Positions 18,123 through 28,608 of a DNA stretch of 64,000 nt are shown here, piece after piece. The translations under genes were made by a program, and so were the position numbers. The notes under the pieces are model-generated. The model searched no databases. It had not been told where the DNA came from and worked only from the letters and a program-made list of their open reading frames with translations. Source of the DNA: Streptococcus gallolyticus subsp. gallolyticus DSM 16831. Lineage in GTDB: Bacteria > Bacillota > Bacilli > Lactobacillales > Streptococcaceae. The stretch is from the NCBI RefSeq assembly GCF_002000985.1, contig NZ_CP018822.1, positions 1,134,001 through 1,198,000 on the forward strand. The letters run 5' to 3'. Each line of letters opens with the position of its first letter. The first letter of the stretch is position 1.

Positions 18123-21100
18123 ATGGAGAAAAAGATTCATTACAAACTACACAAAGTGAAGAAACAGTGGGTAACGATTGCTGTTACTACTTTGGCATTA
18201 GTGGTAGGCTTGGGAGCTGCCACTTCAACGCAGGTCGTAACAGCTGACGAAACAAGTGCTGTTACGGTAACAAGAGGAAGTGATAGTCCAGGAGCTAGTG
18301 TTGACAGTAGCAAGACACAAGCAACGGACACAACTACAAGCAATTCTGACACAGTAACAGAAGCTAGCACTAGCACAACAGGTGAAGATACTACGATTGC
18401 TAGCGATGATTCACAAAAAGTAACAGATACTACAACTGCGCAAGGAGAACAAAAGACTACAAAAAACACAGCAGAAGAAGCGTCACAAACATCATCAACA
18501 AGCACAGATGAGACAACAACTGTTTCAGCAGAAGATGAAAAATCAACAAAAGACCCTGACACAACAACTACAACAGATGCTTCATCTGATAAAGTAAGCG
18601 ATAAAACAGAAGAAACTGCTGACGCTGATAAAGAAAATAACTCTGAAACCGAAACATCTGATGATAAAACAAAAGATGCCTTGGCAGAAGAAGTTAGCCA
18701 TTCAGCCGTTAGCGAAACAGGAGAATCAACTGACCAATTAAGCTTGGATAACATCAAGAAAATCGATGGCAAATATTATTATGTCCAAGCAGATGGTAGC
18801 GTGAAGAAAAACTTTGCTATTACCGTTAACGGTCAATTGCTTTACTTTGATGCGGAAACTGGTGCTTTAACTTCAACGTCAACTTATTCATTTACTGAAG
18901 GATTGACAAATCTTGTCGATAACTTTTCAAAAAATAATCAAGCTTACGATTCAACCGAAAAAAGCTTTGAATTGGTTGATGGGTATTTAACAGCCAATTC
19001 TTGGTATCGTCCGACTAAAGTTTTGGAAAATGGTGAAACTTGGGTCGATTCAACAGAAGAGTCATTCCGTCCATTGGTTATGGCATGGTGGCCTGACGTT
19101 GATACACAAATCAACTATTTGAACAGCATGTCTGAATACTTTGGATTAAATAAAAAATATTCTGCGTCAGACTCACAAGCTAGTTTGAACCTTGCTGCGG
19201 AAGCTATTCAAGTGAAAATTGAACAAGAAATTGCTCGTCGTGGAAGTACTGAATGGTTGCGTGAAGTGATTAGTTCATTTGTGACAACACAAGACAAATG
19301 GAACATGAACTCTGAGGACCGTGATACGGACCACTTGCAAGGTGGTGCTCTCCTTTACGTTAATAGCGATTTAACAGAATGGGCTAATTCAGATTATCGT
19401 TTGCTTAACCGCGCACCGACTTACCAAACTGGTGAAACCAAATATCATAAAGCTGATCGCACAGGTGGTTATGATTTCTTGCTTGCTAATGACGTTGACA
19501 ACTCAAATCCTGTCGTTCAAGCGGAGCAATTAAATCAACTTTACTATCTCATGAACTGGGGGAAAATCGTCTTTGGTGATGCTGATGCCAACTTTGATGG
19601 TGTTCGTGTGGATGCCGTTGATAACGTCGATGCTGACCTTCTTCAAATTTATACTAATTTATTTGAAGCGGCTTATGGTGTTGATAAAACAGAAGCACAA
19701 GCCCTTGCTCACATTTCTATCCTAGAAGCTTGGAGCTTTAATGACCCTGATTATAACCATGATACAAATGGTGCTGCGTTAGCTATTGACAATGGGCTTC
19801 GCATGGCATTTCTTGACGCTTTGACTCGTCCATTGGATAGCCGTACAAATTTGGAATCATTGATTCATAATGACCTCGGCATGACTGACCGTACGGTAGA
19901 TAGTGCTTATGGTGATACCATGCCGTCTTATGCTTTTGTTCGTGCACATGATAGTGAAGTTCAAGGCATTATTGCATCAATTATCGCTGGTCAAATCAAT
20001 CCTAAGACTGACGGATTCACATTCACACTTGATGAATTGCAAAAAGCTTTTGAAATTTACAATGCTGATATGAATAGTGTTCATAAAAAATACACACATT
20101 TCAACATTCCAGCAGCTTATGCGCTTCTTTTGACAAATATGGAATCTGTGCCGCGTGTTTACTATGGTGACTTGTTTACTGATAATGGTCAATACATGGC
20201 AGTTAAATCACCATACTATGACCAAATCACAGCATTGCTTAAATCACGTATTAAATACGCTGCGGGTGGTCAAGCAATGAATGTTCAATACCCAGACGGA
20301 GCTTGTGCAGGCATTTTGACATCTGTTCGTTTTGGTTATGGTATTATGACAGCTGACCAAAAAGCAACTGACGATTCTGTGACAACTTCAGGTATTGTGA
20401 CAATTGTGTCTAACAATCCAAATCTGAAATTAAACAGTTCTGATAAAATTGCTGTCCAAGTTGGTCTTGCTCATGCTGGTCAATATTATCGTCCATTGCT
20501 CTCTCCAACAGAAAATGGTTTGCAAGTTTTCCTTAACGATTCTGATACTGACATCACAAAACTTGTTGATGAAAATGGTTATATTTATTTCACAGGTGAT
20601 GAAATCAAAGGTTTTGAAACCGTTGATATGAACGGTTTCCTTACAGTTTGGGTACCAGTTGGTGCAGCTGCTGACCAAGACATTCGTGTCAAAGCAAGCA
20701 CAGAAGCTAAAAAAGACGGTGAATTGACTTACGAAACAAGTGCTGCGCTTGATTCACAAGTTATCTTTGAAGGTTTCTCAAACTTCCAAGATTTTGTTCA
20801 AGACCCTTCACAATACACTAACAAAGTCATTGCTGAAAATGCTGATTTGTTTGCTTCATGGGGAATCACATCATTTGAATTGGCACCACAATACGTGTCA
20901 TCAACCGATGGAACTTTCCTTGATTCAATCATTCAAAACGGTTATGCTTTCACAGACCGTTATGACTTGGCAATGAGCAAAAACAATAAATACGGTTCAG
21001 CAGAAGATTTACGAAATGCTATCAAAGCGCTCCACGCGCGTGGTATCCAAGTCATTGCTGACTGGGTTCCAGACCAAATTTACGCTCTTCCAGGTGAAGA

Positions 21101-22691
21101 AATCGTCACAGCAACACGTGTTAACGATTACGGTGAAGAACGCGAAGGCGCTCAAATCAAAAACAAACCTTACGCCGCAAACACTAAAAGTAGCGGTGAG
21201 GACTATCAAGCACAATACGGTGGTGAATTCTTAGAATACCTTCAAGAAAACTACCCAGAATTGTTTGAAAAAGTCATGATTTCGACTGGTAAAACAATTG
21301 ACCCATCAACTAAGATTAAAGTTTGGAAAGCCGAGTACTTCAACGGTACCAATATTCTTGGCAAAGGTGCTGATTATGTCTTGAATGACGCTGCAACAGG
21401 AACATATTTCACCGTGACTGAAAATGGTGCATTCTTACCAAAACAAATGACATCAGATACAGCGCAAACTGGTTTCTATTATGACGGTACTGGTATGACT
21501 TACTACTCAACAAGTGGTTACCAAGCCAAATCTTCATTTGTTCTATACAATGGCAACCGTTATTACTTTGATGAAAATGGTCATATGGTGACAGGTATGC
21601 GTGACATTGACGGTCAAACTTATTATTTCTTGCCAAATGGTATCGAACTTCGTGATGCTATCTATGAAGATGCTAATGGTAATCAATATTACTTTGGTAA
21701 GTCTGGTAACCGTTATGCTGGTCATTATTATGCTTTTGAGACAACATCAACAGTAGATGGCGTGACTAAAACGACAACAAACTGGCGTTACTTTGATGAA
21801 AATGGTGTCATGGCGCGTGGTCTTGTTAAGATTGGCAACGATTATCAATATTATGATGACAATGGTAACCAAATTAAAGGTCAACTCGTTACCGATAAAG
21901 ACGGTAACACACGTTATTTCAAAGCTGATTCAGGAGCTATGGTGACTGGTGAATTTGCCCTTGTTAACGGTGGTTGGTATTATTTCGATGAAGATGGTGT
22001 GGCTGTTAAAGGTGCTCAAACGATCAACGGACAACAACTCTACTTTGATGAAAATGGTGTTCAAGCTAAAGGTGTCTTTGTGACAAATGAGGACGGCACA
22101 CGCAGTTATTACGATGCCAAATCAGGTGAAAAATTTGTCGGTGATTTCTTCACAACAGGTGATAATCATTGGTATTATGCTGACGAAAATGGTAATTTGG
22201 CAACTGGTTCGCAAGTTATTCGCGGTCAAAAACTCTACTTTGCAGCAGACGGATTACAAGCCAAAGGTATCTTCGCCACAGACGCTGAAGGAAATCGTCA
22301 TTTTTACGACCCAGATTCAGGTGACCTTGCTGAAAATAAATTTATCGCTGATGGCGACGACTGGTACTATTTCGATGAAACTGGTCATGTCGTAACGGGT
22401 GAGCAAGTCATCAACGGACAACAACTCTACTTTGACGAAAATGGTGTTCAAGCTAAGGGTGTCTTTGTCACAGACGACAACGGCAACAAACGTTACTATG
22501 ACGCACAGACTGGCGAAATGGTCGTTAACCAAACTCTCACAGTTGACGGCGTTGAATACACATTTGGTGCAGACGGTGTGGCTGTTGTAAACGCACAAGA
22601 TTCTGATGAGCAAAGTGAAAGTACAGATGAGACACAAGTGACATCTGACGATGCAACTGTTGCCGAAACAGAAACTAGCTCTGCTGAGTAA
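18123..22691 (+). CDS. Secreted glucansucrase (GH70), first copy
   Basis: A 1522-aa extracellular enzyme that polymerises the glucose of sucrose into alpha-glucan. In order: a KxYKxGKxW-like signal (HYKLHKVKKQW, then a hydrophobic stretch), a Thr/Ser/Asp-rich variable region (about 35-200), and an N-terminal glucan-binding repeat. The circularly permuted GH70 core follows, with nucleophile Asp497 (FDGVRVDAVDN), acid/base Glu535 (ILEAWSFNDPD) and transition-state Asp610 (RAHDSEVQ). C-terminal YYFDENG-type cell-wall/glucan-binding repeats run from about 1130 to 1500. There is no LPxTG. The residue after SEVQ is Gly, where dextran formers usually have Thr and mutan formers Asp, so linkage type is uncertain. 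AGGAGG selects ATG 18123. A loop near residue 720 is shorter than in the second copy. Confidence 0.95.
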   Translation: MEKKIHYKLHKVKKQWVTIAVTTLALVVGLGAATSTQVVTADETSAVTVTRGSDSPGASVDSSKTQATDTTTSNSDTVTEASTSTTGEDTTIASDDSQKVTDTTTAQGEQKTTKNTAEEASQTSSTSTDETTTVSAEDEKSTKDPDTTTTTDASSDKVSDKTEETADADKENNSETETSDDKTKDALAEEVSHSAVSETGESTDQLSLDNIKKIDGKYYYVQADGSVKKNFAITVNGQLLYFDAETGALTSTSTYSFTEGLTNLVDNFSKNNQAYDSTEKSFELVDGYLTANSWYRPTKVLENGETWVDSTEESFRPLVMAWWPDVDTQINYLNSMSEYFGLNKKYSASDSQASLNLAAEAIQVKIEQEIARRGSTEWLREVISSFVTTQDKWNMNSEDRDTDHLQGGALLYVNSDLTEWANSDYRLLNRAPTYQTGETKYHKADRTGGYDFLLANDVDNSNPVVQAEQLNQLYYLMNWGKIVFGDADANFDGVRVDAVDNVDADLLQIYTNLFEAAYGVDKTEAQALAHISILEAWSFNDPDYNHDTNGAALAIDNGLRMAFLDALTRPLDSRTNLESLIHNDLGMTDRTVDSAYGDTMPSYAFVRAHDSEVQGIIASIIAGQINPKTDGFTFTLDELQKAFEIYNADMNSVHKKYTHFNIPAAYALLLTNMESVPRVYYGDLFTDNGQYMAVKSPYYDQITALLKSRIKYAAGGQAMNVQYPDGACAGILTSVRFGYGIMTADQKATDDSVTTSGIVTIVSNNPNLKLNSSDKIAVQVGLAHAGQYYRPLLSPTENGLQVFLNDSDTDITKLVDENGYIYFTGDEIKGFETVDMNGFLTVWVPVGAAADQDIRVKASTEAKKDGELTYETSAALDSQVIFEGFSNFQDFVQDPSQYTNKVIAENADLFASWGITSFELAPQYVSSTDGTFLDSIIQNGYAFTDRYDLAMSKNNKYGSAEDLRNAIKALHARGIQVIADWVPDQIYALPGEEIVTATRVNDYGEEREGAQIKNKPYAANTKSSGEDYQAQYGGEFLEYLQENYPELFEKVMISTGKTIDPSTKIKVWKAEYFNGTNILGKGADYVLNDAATGTYFTVTENGAFLPKQMTSDTAQTGFYYDGTGMTYYSTSGYQAKSSFVLYNGNRYYFDENGHMVTGMRDIDGQTYYFLPNGIELRDAIYEDANGNQYYFGKSGNRYAGHYYAFETTSTVDGVTKTTTNWRYFDENGVMARGLVKIGNDYQYYDDNGNQIKGQLVTDKDGNTRYFKADSGAMVTGEFALVNGGWYYFDEDGVAVKGAQTINGQQLYFDENGVQAKGVFVTNEDGTRSYYDAKSGEKFVGDFFTTGDNHWYYADENGNLATGSQVIRGQKLYFAADGLQAKGIFATDAEGNRHFYDPDSGDLAENKFIADGDDWYYFDETGHVVTGEQVINGQQLYFDENGVQAKGVFVTDDNGNKRYYDAQTGEMVVNQTLTVDGVEYTFGADGVAVVNAQDSDEQSESTDETQVTSDDATVAETETSSAE

Positions 22692-22750
22692 ACAAACGTA
22701 ATATCATCATATCGCTAAATTAACGTTTATATCCTACATACTTATAGAAA

Positions 22751-22792
22751 AAAGCTGCTAAGCCTATTAAATAGGGCTTGGTGGCTTTTTTG
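22751..22792 (+). terminator. gtf1 terminator
   Basis: AAAGCTGCTAAGCC (from 22751) pairs with GGGCTTGGTGGCTTT (to 22788) with several GU pairs, followed by a T run. Confidence 0.8.
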
Positions 22793-23038
22793 TTATACCA
22801 ATTTTATGGCCTAATTGACTAAAAAATGCCTAAAATTAGAAATTTAATTTTTGTAAAAATCTCTTGGATTCATTATTAGTTTGATATATCAATATATTAT
22901 TGCTGTAACATTAGGTTGCTAAAATAAGTGACGAAGTAGTGAAGAGTGTAACGATTGTTTTAAGATTTCATGCTTCCTTCTTTTAGGGGAAATAAGTAGA
23001 TATTACATATATGCAATTTTGGGAAATAAAGGGGGAAT
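22793..23038 (+). other. Intergenic stretch upstream of rgg2
   Basis: AT-rich with no ORF of note. It contains the palindrome TTGATATATCAA (22882-22893) and ends in the rgg2 ribosome site AAAGGGGG. No clear sigma-A promoter was identified. Confidence 0.4.
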
Positions 23039-23902
23039 ATGAAAAAAACATTAGGTAAAACATTTAAAATGATTAGGGAGTCAAAGGGATTATCGCAAAA
23101 AGAAGTCGCTGAAGGGGTCGTTTCTGTCGCTCAATTATCAAGATTTGAACGTGGAATTAGCGACGTTACAGCAGATGTTCTCTATATCTGTTTGCAAAAT
23201 ATGAATGTCACTATGGACGAGTTTCAAAGCGTTTATCACAACTTTGTCCAACCACAAAATACCTTTCTTCAAAACGAGATTTCTGAAGCATACCTTGAAA
23301 AGAATATTTTAAAATTGGAAAAGATTTTAGAAAATTGTAAAAAATTAGAAGAAAGGTTTTCAAATTATAAACTTTATAAACTAAATACGCTGGTCGTTAA
23401 AGCCGTTCTAAGCCAATGCACCAAGCAAGAAAAGATAAATAAAAAGGAGATTCAGTATCTGGTTGATTACCTTTTTTCAGTTGAAGAATGGGGGCGTTAT
23501 GAACTCTGGTTATTTACTAATAGTGCCTCTGTAATGACAGTCCATTTATTAGAAACATTTGCGGGAGAAATGGTGAAGCGCACGCAATTTTACCAAGAAA
23601 TTCCTGAAAATCGTAAGCTCATCATTCAGATGTTGCTTAGTGTTATCAGCGTTTGTATTGAAAAGGAACACTTTTCAGTGGCACTCAAACTTTTAAACTA
23701 TGCTGACCGATTAAAGAAGCCTGAAATAGACTTTTTTGAAAACGCTGTTATTAGATATTATAGAGGTTATTATCTATTTAAAATGGGAAATTCAGACGGT
23801 TTAGCAACCATGGAAAAATGCACAGAAATCATGATGTTTTTGGATTGTTATAATGTCGCTCAGCAAATGCAGGACACCATTGCAAAATTGAAAAGCAACT
23901 AG
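23039..23902 (+). CDS. Rgg/GadR/MutR-family regulator of the second glucansucrase gene
   Basis: A 287-aa paralogue of the regulator at 17171, with the same XRE helix-turn-helix (SKGLSQKEVAEGVVSVAQLSRFERG) and matching C-terminal segments such as YLVDYLFSVEEWGRYELWL. Its position directly upstream of gtf2 indicates that it controls that gene. AAAGGGGG precedes ATG 23039. The C-terminal half is the part that senses ligands in Rgg proteins, so divergence between the two copies could let the two gtf genes respond to different signals; that is inference. No short hydrophobic pheromone gene was recognised beside either copy. Confidence 0.9.
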   Translation: MKKTLGKTFKMIRESKGLSQKEVAEGVVSVAQLSRFERGISDVTADVLYICLQNMNVTMDEFQSVYHNFVQPQNTFLQNEISEAYLEKNILKLEKILENCKKLEERFSNYKLYKLNTLVVKAVLSQCTKQEKINKKEIQYLVDYLFSVEEWGRYELWLFTNSASVMTVHLLETFAGEMVKRTQFYQEIPENRKLIIQMLLSVISVCIEKEHFSVALKLLNYADRLKKPEIDFFENAVIRYYRGYYLFKMGNSDGLATMEKCTEIMMFLDCYNVAQQMQDTIAKLKSN

Positions 23903-23940
23903 TCATATATGTAAAAAAATAAAACGCAATTTTAAATCTA

Positions 23941-23966
23941 GATTACACTTTAGGTGTAGTCTTTTT
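23941..23966 (+). terminator. Terminator-like hairpin between rgg2 and gtf2
   Basis: GATTACAC (23941-23948) pairs with GTGTAGTC (23954-23961, one GU pair) and is followed by TTTTT. It ends 15 bases before the gtf2 ribosome site and is the counterpart of the hairpin at 18072. Confidence 0.75.
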
Positions 23967-23994
23967 GTTTATGAGCTATTTAGGAGGGAACTAT

Positions 23995-26900
23995 ATGGAA
24001 AAAAAGGTTCATTATAAACTACACAAGGTTAAGAAACAGTGGGTAGCAATTGCCGTTACGAGCTTGGCATTGGTAGGCTTGGGAGTAAGTGTCCCTACTC
24101 AATCTGTTTCTGCCGATACGACAGACACCACAACGTTAGTTTCTGATGATTCAGGAGCGGATACAGCAGTTGATAGTAGCACATCACAATCACAAGATGT
24201 AACCGTTGCTGATACGCAAGATACTTCAACGGTGGCTGACGATAGCACAACTACTGATTCGACTGTTTCAACAGATGATTCGCAAGATGTTACTGATGTT
24301 GTTACTGGTGACGCTGACCAACAGACTACTACGAGCGCAGCAGTACAAGCTTCTCAAGTCACATCAACAGATACAGATGCTACGACAACAGACGAGGCGA
24401 CTGTTAATCAGACAGCAGATGATTCTGATGATACAACAACGGATACAGTAGACACAACGACAGCAGTAACAGCTGACTTAGCAGGGGAAGTTAGTCGTTC
24501 AGCTGTTACCGAAACTGGAGCGGATGCCGATCAGTTGAGCTTGGATAATATTCAAGAAATTGATGGCAAATATTATTACATTGACGAAGATGGCAATGTT
24601 AAGAAAAACTTCGCGATTACCGTTGATGGACAATTACTCTATTTTGATGCGGAGACAGGTGCTCTGACCTCAACATCAACTTACTCATTTTCGGAAGGAC
24701 TAACGAATTTAGTTGACAATTTTAGCATTAACAATCAAAGTTATGATTCAACCGAAGAAAGCTTTGAATTGATTGATGGGTATTTGACAGCTAATACTTG
24801 GTATCGTCCTACTAAGATTTTAGAAAATGGTGAGACTTGGGTTGATTCGACAGAAACTGATTTCCGTCCATTGTTAATGGCTTGGTGGCCAGATGTCGAT
24901 ACGCAAATCGATTATCTGAACTATATGTCTGATTATTTTGATTTGGGAACAACCTATTCAGCAGACGATTCTCAAGCCAGCCTAAATTTGGCAGCAGAAG
25001 CTGTACAAGTGAAAATTGAACAAGAAATCACACGTCAAGAAAACACCGCTTGGTTGCGTGAAATTATTAGTTCATTTGTGACGACACAAGACAAATGGAA
25101 TATCAATACTGAAAATGAGGGAACTGACCATTTGCAAGGTGGAGCGCTTTTATATGTTAATAGCGATTTGACGCCATGGGCTAATTCAGATTATCGATTG
25201 CTTAACCGCACACCAACTTATCAAACAGGTGAGACAAATTACTTCAAAGCCGACCGTACGGGTGGTTATGAATTCCTTCTTGCCAATGACGTTGATAATT
25301 CAAATCCAGTTGTTCAAGCAGAGCAATTGAATCAGCTTTACTATCTCATGAATTGGGGAAGTATTGTCTTTGGTGATGACGATGCTAACTTTGACGGTGT
25401 TCGTGTGGATGCTGTTGATAATGTGAATGCTGACCTTCTTCAAATTTACACTAATTTGTTTGAAGCAGCTTACGGTGTTAACGAGTCAGAAGCGCAGGCT
25501 CTTGCTCATATTTCTATCTTAGAAGCTTGGAGTTATAATGATCCAGACTATAACCATGATACGAATGGTGCAGCGTTAGCTATTGATAACGGACTTCGTT
25601 TGTCATTCCTTTATTCATTGACACGTCCGACAGCTGAGCGTTCTGGCTTAGAACCACTTATCACGTCAGAAATTGGCTTGACTGACCGTAGCGAAGATAG
25701 TGCTTACGGCGATACCATGCCATCTTATGTCTTTGTTCGTGCACATGATAGTGAAGTGCAAACCATCATCGCATCAATTATCGCTGAACAAATTAATCCT
25801 GAAACAGACGGTTACACATTCACTTTAGATGAATTGAATCAAGCTTTTGAAATTTATAATGCTGACATGAATAGCGTTGATAAGGAATACACACACTATA
25901 ACATTCCTGCGGCTTATTCACTTCTTTTGACAAATATGGAATCGGTGCCACGTGTTTACTATGGTGACCTTTATACGGATAATGGTCAATACATGGCAAC
26001 AAAATCACCATATTATGACCAAATCACGACCTTGCTACAAGCACGGATCAGATATGCTGCTGGTGGGCAATCAATGGCGGTTAATTATTACACGCCAGCT
26101 TCAAGCATGTCAACTGATAATGCTGATTCCGTTTTGAATGAAACAGGTGTTCTGACCTCTGTTCGCTATGGTTATGGTATTATGACAGCTGACCAAGAAG
26201 CAACAGATGATTCTGTTTTGACCTCAGGTATTGTGACGATTATTTCTAACAATCCAAATCTTCAATTGGACGATTCCGAAGTGATTGCTGTTCAAGTCGG
26301 TGTTGCCCATGCTGGTCAATACTATCGCCCATTGCTTTACCCAACTGCTGACGGTTTGCAATCTTATCTCAACGATTCTGATACTGACATCACGAAACTC
26401 GTTGATGACAATGGTTATATTTACTTCACAGCAGATGAAATCAAAGGTTATGAAACCGTTGATATGAATGGTTACCTTTCTGTTTGGGTTCCAGTTGGGG
26501 CAGATGAAAATCAAGATATTCGTGTATCAGCTGACACATCAGCTTATGCAGAAGGTGAATTGACTTATCAAGCAACCGCTGCGCTTGATTCTCAAGTAAT
26601 CTACGAAGGCTTCTCAAACTTCCAAGATTTTGTTACAGACGATTCGGAATACACAAATAAGCTTATTGCTGAAAATGTTGACCTCTTTACGTCTTGGGGT
26701 ATTACCTCATTTGAAATGGCACCACAATACGTGTCAACTGATGACGGTACATTCCTTGACTCAATCATTCAAAACGGCTATGCCTTTGATGACCGCTATG
26801 ACCTAGCAATGAGTCAAAACAATAAATACGGTTCATCAGAAGATTTACGAAATGCGATTAAGGCGCTTCATGCGGCAGGTATTCAAGTCATTGCTGACTG

Positions 26901-28431
26901 GGTTCCAGACCAAATTTACTCACTTCCAGGTGAAGAAGTTGTCACAGCAACTCGTGTGAATGATTATGGTGAAGAAACAGAAGGTGCTTACATTAACAAC
27001 ACTCTTTATGTCGCTAACAGCAAGAGTAGTGGTGAAGATTATCAAGCACAATACGGTGGTGAATTCTTGGATTATCTTCAAGAAACCTATCCAGAAATGT
27101 TTGAAGTAGCAATGATTTCAACTGGCGAACCAATTGACCCTTCAACTAAGATTAAGACTTGGAAAGCCGAATACTTCAACGGTACTAATATTCTTGGTAA
27201 GGGGGCAGGTTATGTGCTTAGCGATGCGGCGACGGGTACTTATTTCACCGTGACTGAAAACGGCACTTTCCTTCCAAAACAGTTGACAACGGATTCAGCT
27301 ATCACAGGATTCTATTATGACGGTACTGGCATGAGTTACTTCTCAACGAGTGGTTATCGTGCGAAAGCTTCATTTATCGTTTACAACGGTTACTATTATT
27401 ACTTTGATGACAATGGCTACATGGTGACTGGAACCGTTGAAATTAATGGTAAAACCTATTACTTCCTACCAAATGGTATTCAACTACGTGATGCGATTTA
27501 CGAAGATGAAAATGGCAATCAATATTACTTTGGACCACTTGGCAACCAATACTTCAATAATTATTATTCATTTGATGTTGAAGAAGTCGTAGATGGTGTG
27601 ACAACAACTGTCACAAAATGGCGTCATTTTGATGAAAATGGTGTCATGGCGCGTGGTCTTGTTGAAATTGACGGTGTTTATCAATATTATGATGAAAATG
27701 GTTATCAAGTCAAAGGCGAATTGATTACAGACGCAGACGGCAACCTTCGTTACTTCAAAGAAGATTCAGGTGAAATGGTCGTATCTGATTTTGTGAAAAT
27801 CGGTGACAATGACTGGTACTATTTCGATGAAAATGGTATTGCTGTTACAGGTGCCCAAACCATTGCTGGACAAAATCTCTACTTTGACGATAATGGTGTT
27901 CAAGCTAAAGGTGTCTTTGTGACTAATGCAGATGGCACTCGTAGTTACTATGACGCTGATTCAGGTGAAAAAATCGTTGCTGATTTCTTCACAACGGGTG
28001 ATAATGACTGGTATTACGCAGACGAAAACGGCAATTTAGTTACAGGTTCTCAAACCATTAACGGACAAAACCTTTACTTTGCTGAGGACGGACTACAAGC
28101 CAAAGGCGTCTTTGTCACAGATACAGCAGGAAATATCCATTATTATGATGCCAATTCAGGAGAACTTGCAGTCAATACATTCATTGGTGACGGTGATGAT
28201 TGGTACTATTTCGATGAAAATGGCATTGCCGTAACTGGTGCCCAAGTCATTGACGGACAAAATCTCTATTTCAACGCAGATGGTTCACAAGTGAAAGGTG
28301 ACGTCGTTAGAATTAACGGCTTACGTTATTACTATGACGCTAATTCTGGTGAACAAGTACGTAACCAATGGGTAACCTTGCCAGACGGCACAGTCGTGTT
28401 CTTCAATGCGCGTGGTTACACATGGGGATAA
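23995..28431 (+). CDS. Secreted glucansucrase (GH70), second copy
   Basis: A 1478-aa paralogue of the first glucansucrase with the same layout: signal HYKLHKVKKQW, Thr/Asp-rich variable region, N-terminal repeat, permuted GH70 core and C-terminal YYFDENG repeats. Catalytic residues are Asp472 (DGVRVDAVDN), Glu510 (ILEAWSYNDPD) and Asp585 (RAHDSEVQ). Spacing between them is identical to copy 1. Here Thr follows SEVQ, as in dextran-forming enzymes, so a mainly alpha-1,6 soluble glucan is the best guess. A longer loop (about 695-720, rich in Ser, Asn and Asp) is present where copy 1 is shortened. AGGAGGG selects ATG 23995. No LPxTG, so binding to the cell is through glucan. Confidence 0.95.
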   Translation: MEKKVHYKLHKVKKQWVAIAVTSLALVGLGVSVPTQSVSADTTDTTTLVSDDSGADTAVDSSTSQSQDVTVADTQDTSTVADDSTTTDSTVSTDDSQDVTDVVTGDADQQTTTSAAVQASQVTSTDTDATTTDEATVNQTADDSDDTTTDTVDTTTAVTADLAGEVSRSAVTETGADADQLSLDNIQEIDGKYYYIDEDGNVKKNFAITVDGQLLYFDAETGALTSTSTYSFSEGLTNLVDNFSINNQSYDSTEESFELIDGYLTANTWYRPTKILENGETWVDSTETDFRPLLMAWWPDVDTQIDYLNYMSDYFDLGTTYSADDSQASLNLAAEAVQVKIEQEITRQENTAWLREIISSFVTTQDKWNINTENEGTDHLQGGALLYVNSDLTPWANSDYRLLNRTPTYQTGETNYFKADRTGGYEFLLANDVDNSNPVVQAEQLNQLYYLMNWGSIVFGDDDANFDGVRVDAVDNVNADLLQIYTNLFEAAYGVNESEAQALAHISILEAWSYNDPDYNHDTNGAALAIDNGLRLSFLYSLTRPTAERSGLEPLITSEIGLTDRSEDSAYGDTMPSYVFVRAHDSEVQTIIASIIAEQINPETDGYTFTLDELNQAFEIYNADMNSVDKEYTHYNIPAAYSLLLTNMESVPRVYYGDLYTDNGQYMATKSPYYDQITTLLQARIRYAAGGQSMAVNYYTPASSMSTDNADSVLNETGVLTSVRYGYGIMTADQEATDDSVLTSGIVTIISNNPNLQLDDSEVIAVQVGVAHAGQYYRPLLYPTADGLQSYLNDSDTDITKLVDDNGYIYFTADEIKGYETVDMNGYLSVWVPVGADENQDIRVSADTSAYAEGELTYQATAALDSQVIYEGFSNFQDFVTDDSEYTNKLIAENVDLFTSWGITSFEMAPQYVSTDDGTFLDSIIQNGYAFDDRYDLAMSQNNKYGSSEDLRNAIKALHAAGIQVIADWVPDQIYSLPGEEVVTATRVNDYGEETEGAYINNTLYVANSKSSGEDYQAQYGGEFLDYLQETYPEMFEVAMISTGEPIDPSTKIKTWKAEYFNGTNILGKGAGYVLSDAATGTYFTVTENGTFLPKQLTTDSAITGFYYDGTGMSYFSTSGYRAKASFIVYNGYYYYFDDNGYMVTGTVEINGKTYYFLPNGIQLRDAIYEDENGNQYYFGPLGNQYFNNYYSFDVEEVVDGVTTTVTKWRHFDENGVMARGLVEIDGVYQYYDENGYQVKGELITDADGNLRYFKEDSGEMVVSDFVKIGDNDWYYFDENGIAVTGAQTIAGQNLYFDDNGVQAKGVFVTNADGTRSYYDADSGEKIVADFFTTGDNDWYYADENGNLVTGSQTINGQNLYFAEDGLQAKGVFVTDTAGNIHYYDANSGELAVNTFIGDGDDWYYFDENGIAVTGAQVIDGQNLYFNADGSQVKGDVVRINGLRYYYDANSGEQVRNQWVTLPDGTVVFFNARGYTWG

Positions 28432-28495
28432 CATGATTTACTAAATTTACTAATAGTTCCTTAAAAATAGTCCATTTTCAATGGGTTGCAAAACT

Positions 28496-28594
28496 GGTTA
28501 ATCTGGTGGTTGTGACATATTTTTAGACACTATGTATGAAAAAGAACCACCAAATCAACCGTTTAATGGTCTGGTTTGGTGGTTTTTGCTTTTT
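28496..28594 (+). promoter_or_regulatory. Possible attenuator leader of gbpC (terminator plus competing antiterminator)
   Basis: A strong terminator, AACCACCAAA (28545-28554) with TTTGGTGGTT (28575-28584) and T runs, ends two bases before the AGGAGG of gbpC. An upstream segment (28496-28511, GGTTAATCTGGTGGTT) is complementary to the left arm and its extension (28545-28560) at 14 of 16 positions. It could form a competing antiterminator. This is the classic two-state attenuator layout; what selects the state is unknown. Confidence 0.6.
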
Positions 28595-28608
28595 TAGGAG
28601 GATTTGAT

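Noticed and set aside
18140..18772. Minus-strand Ser/Val-rich ORF opposite the gtf1 variable region
   Set aside because: It arises from the Thr/Ser/Asp codon bias of the variable region on the other strand.
20278..20325. Frameshift or deletion damaging gtf1 near AMNVQYPDG
   Set aside because: The reading frame is intact and the flanking motifs are conserved; it is a shorter loop, not damage.
22317..22637. Minus-strand ORFs inside the gtf repeats
   Set aside because: They mirror the repeated coding sequence of gtf and have no ribosome sites; shadows of the real gene.
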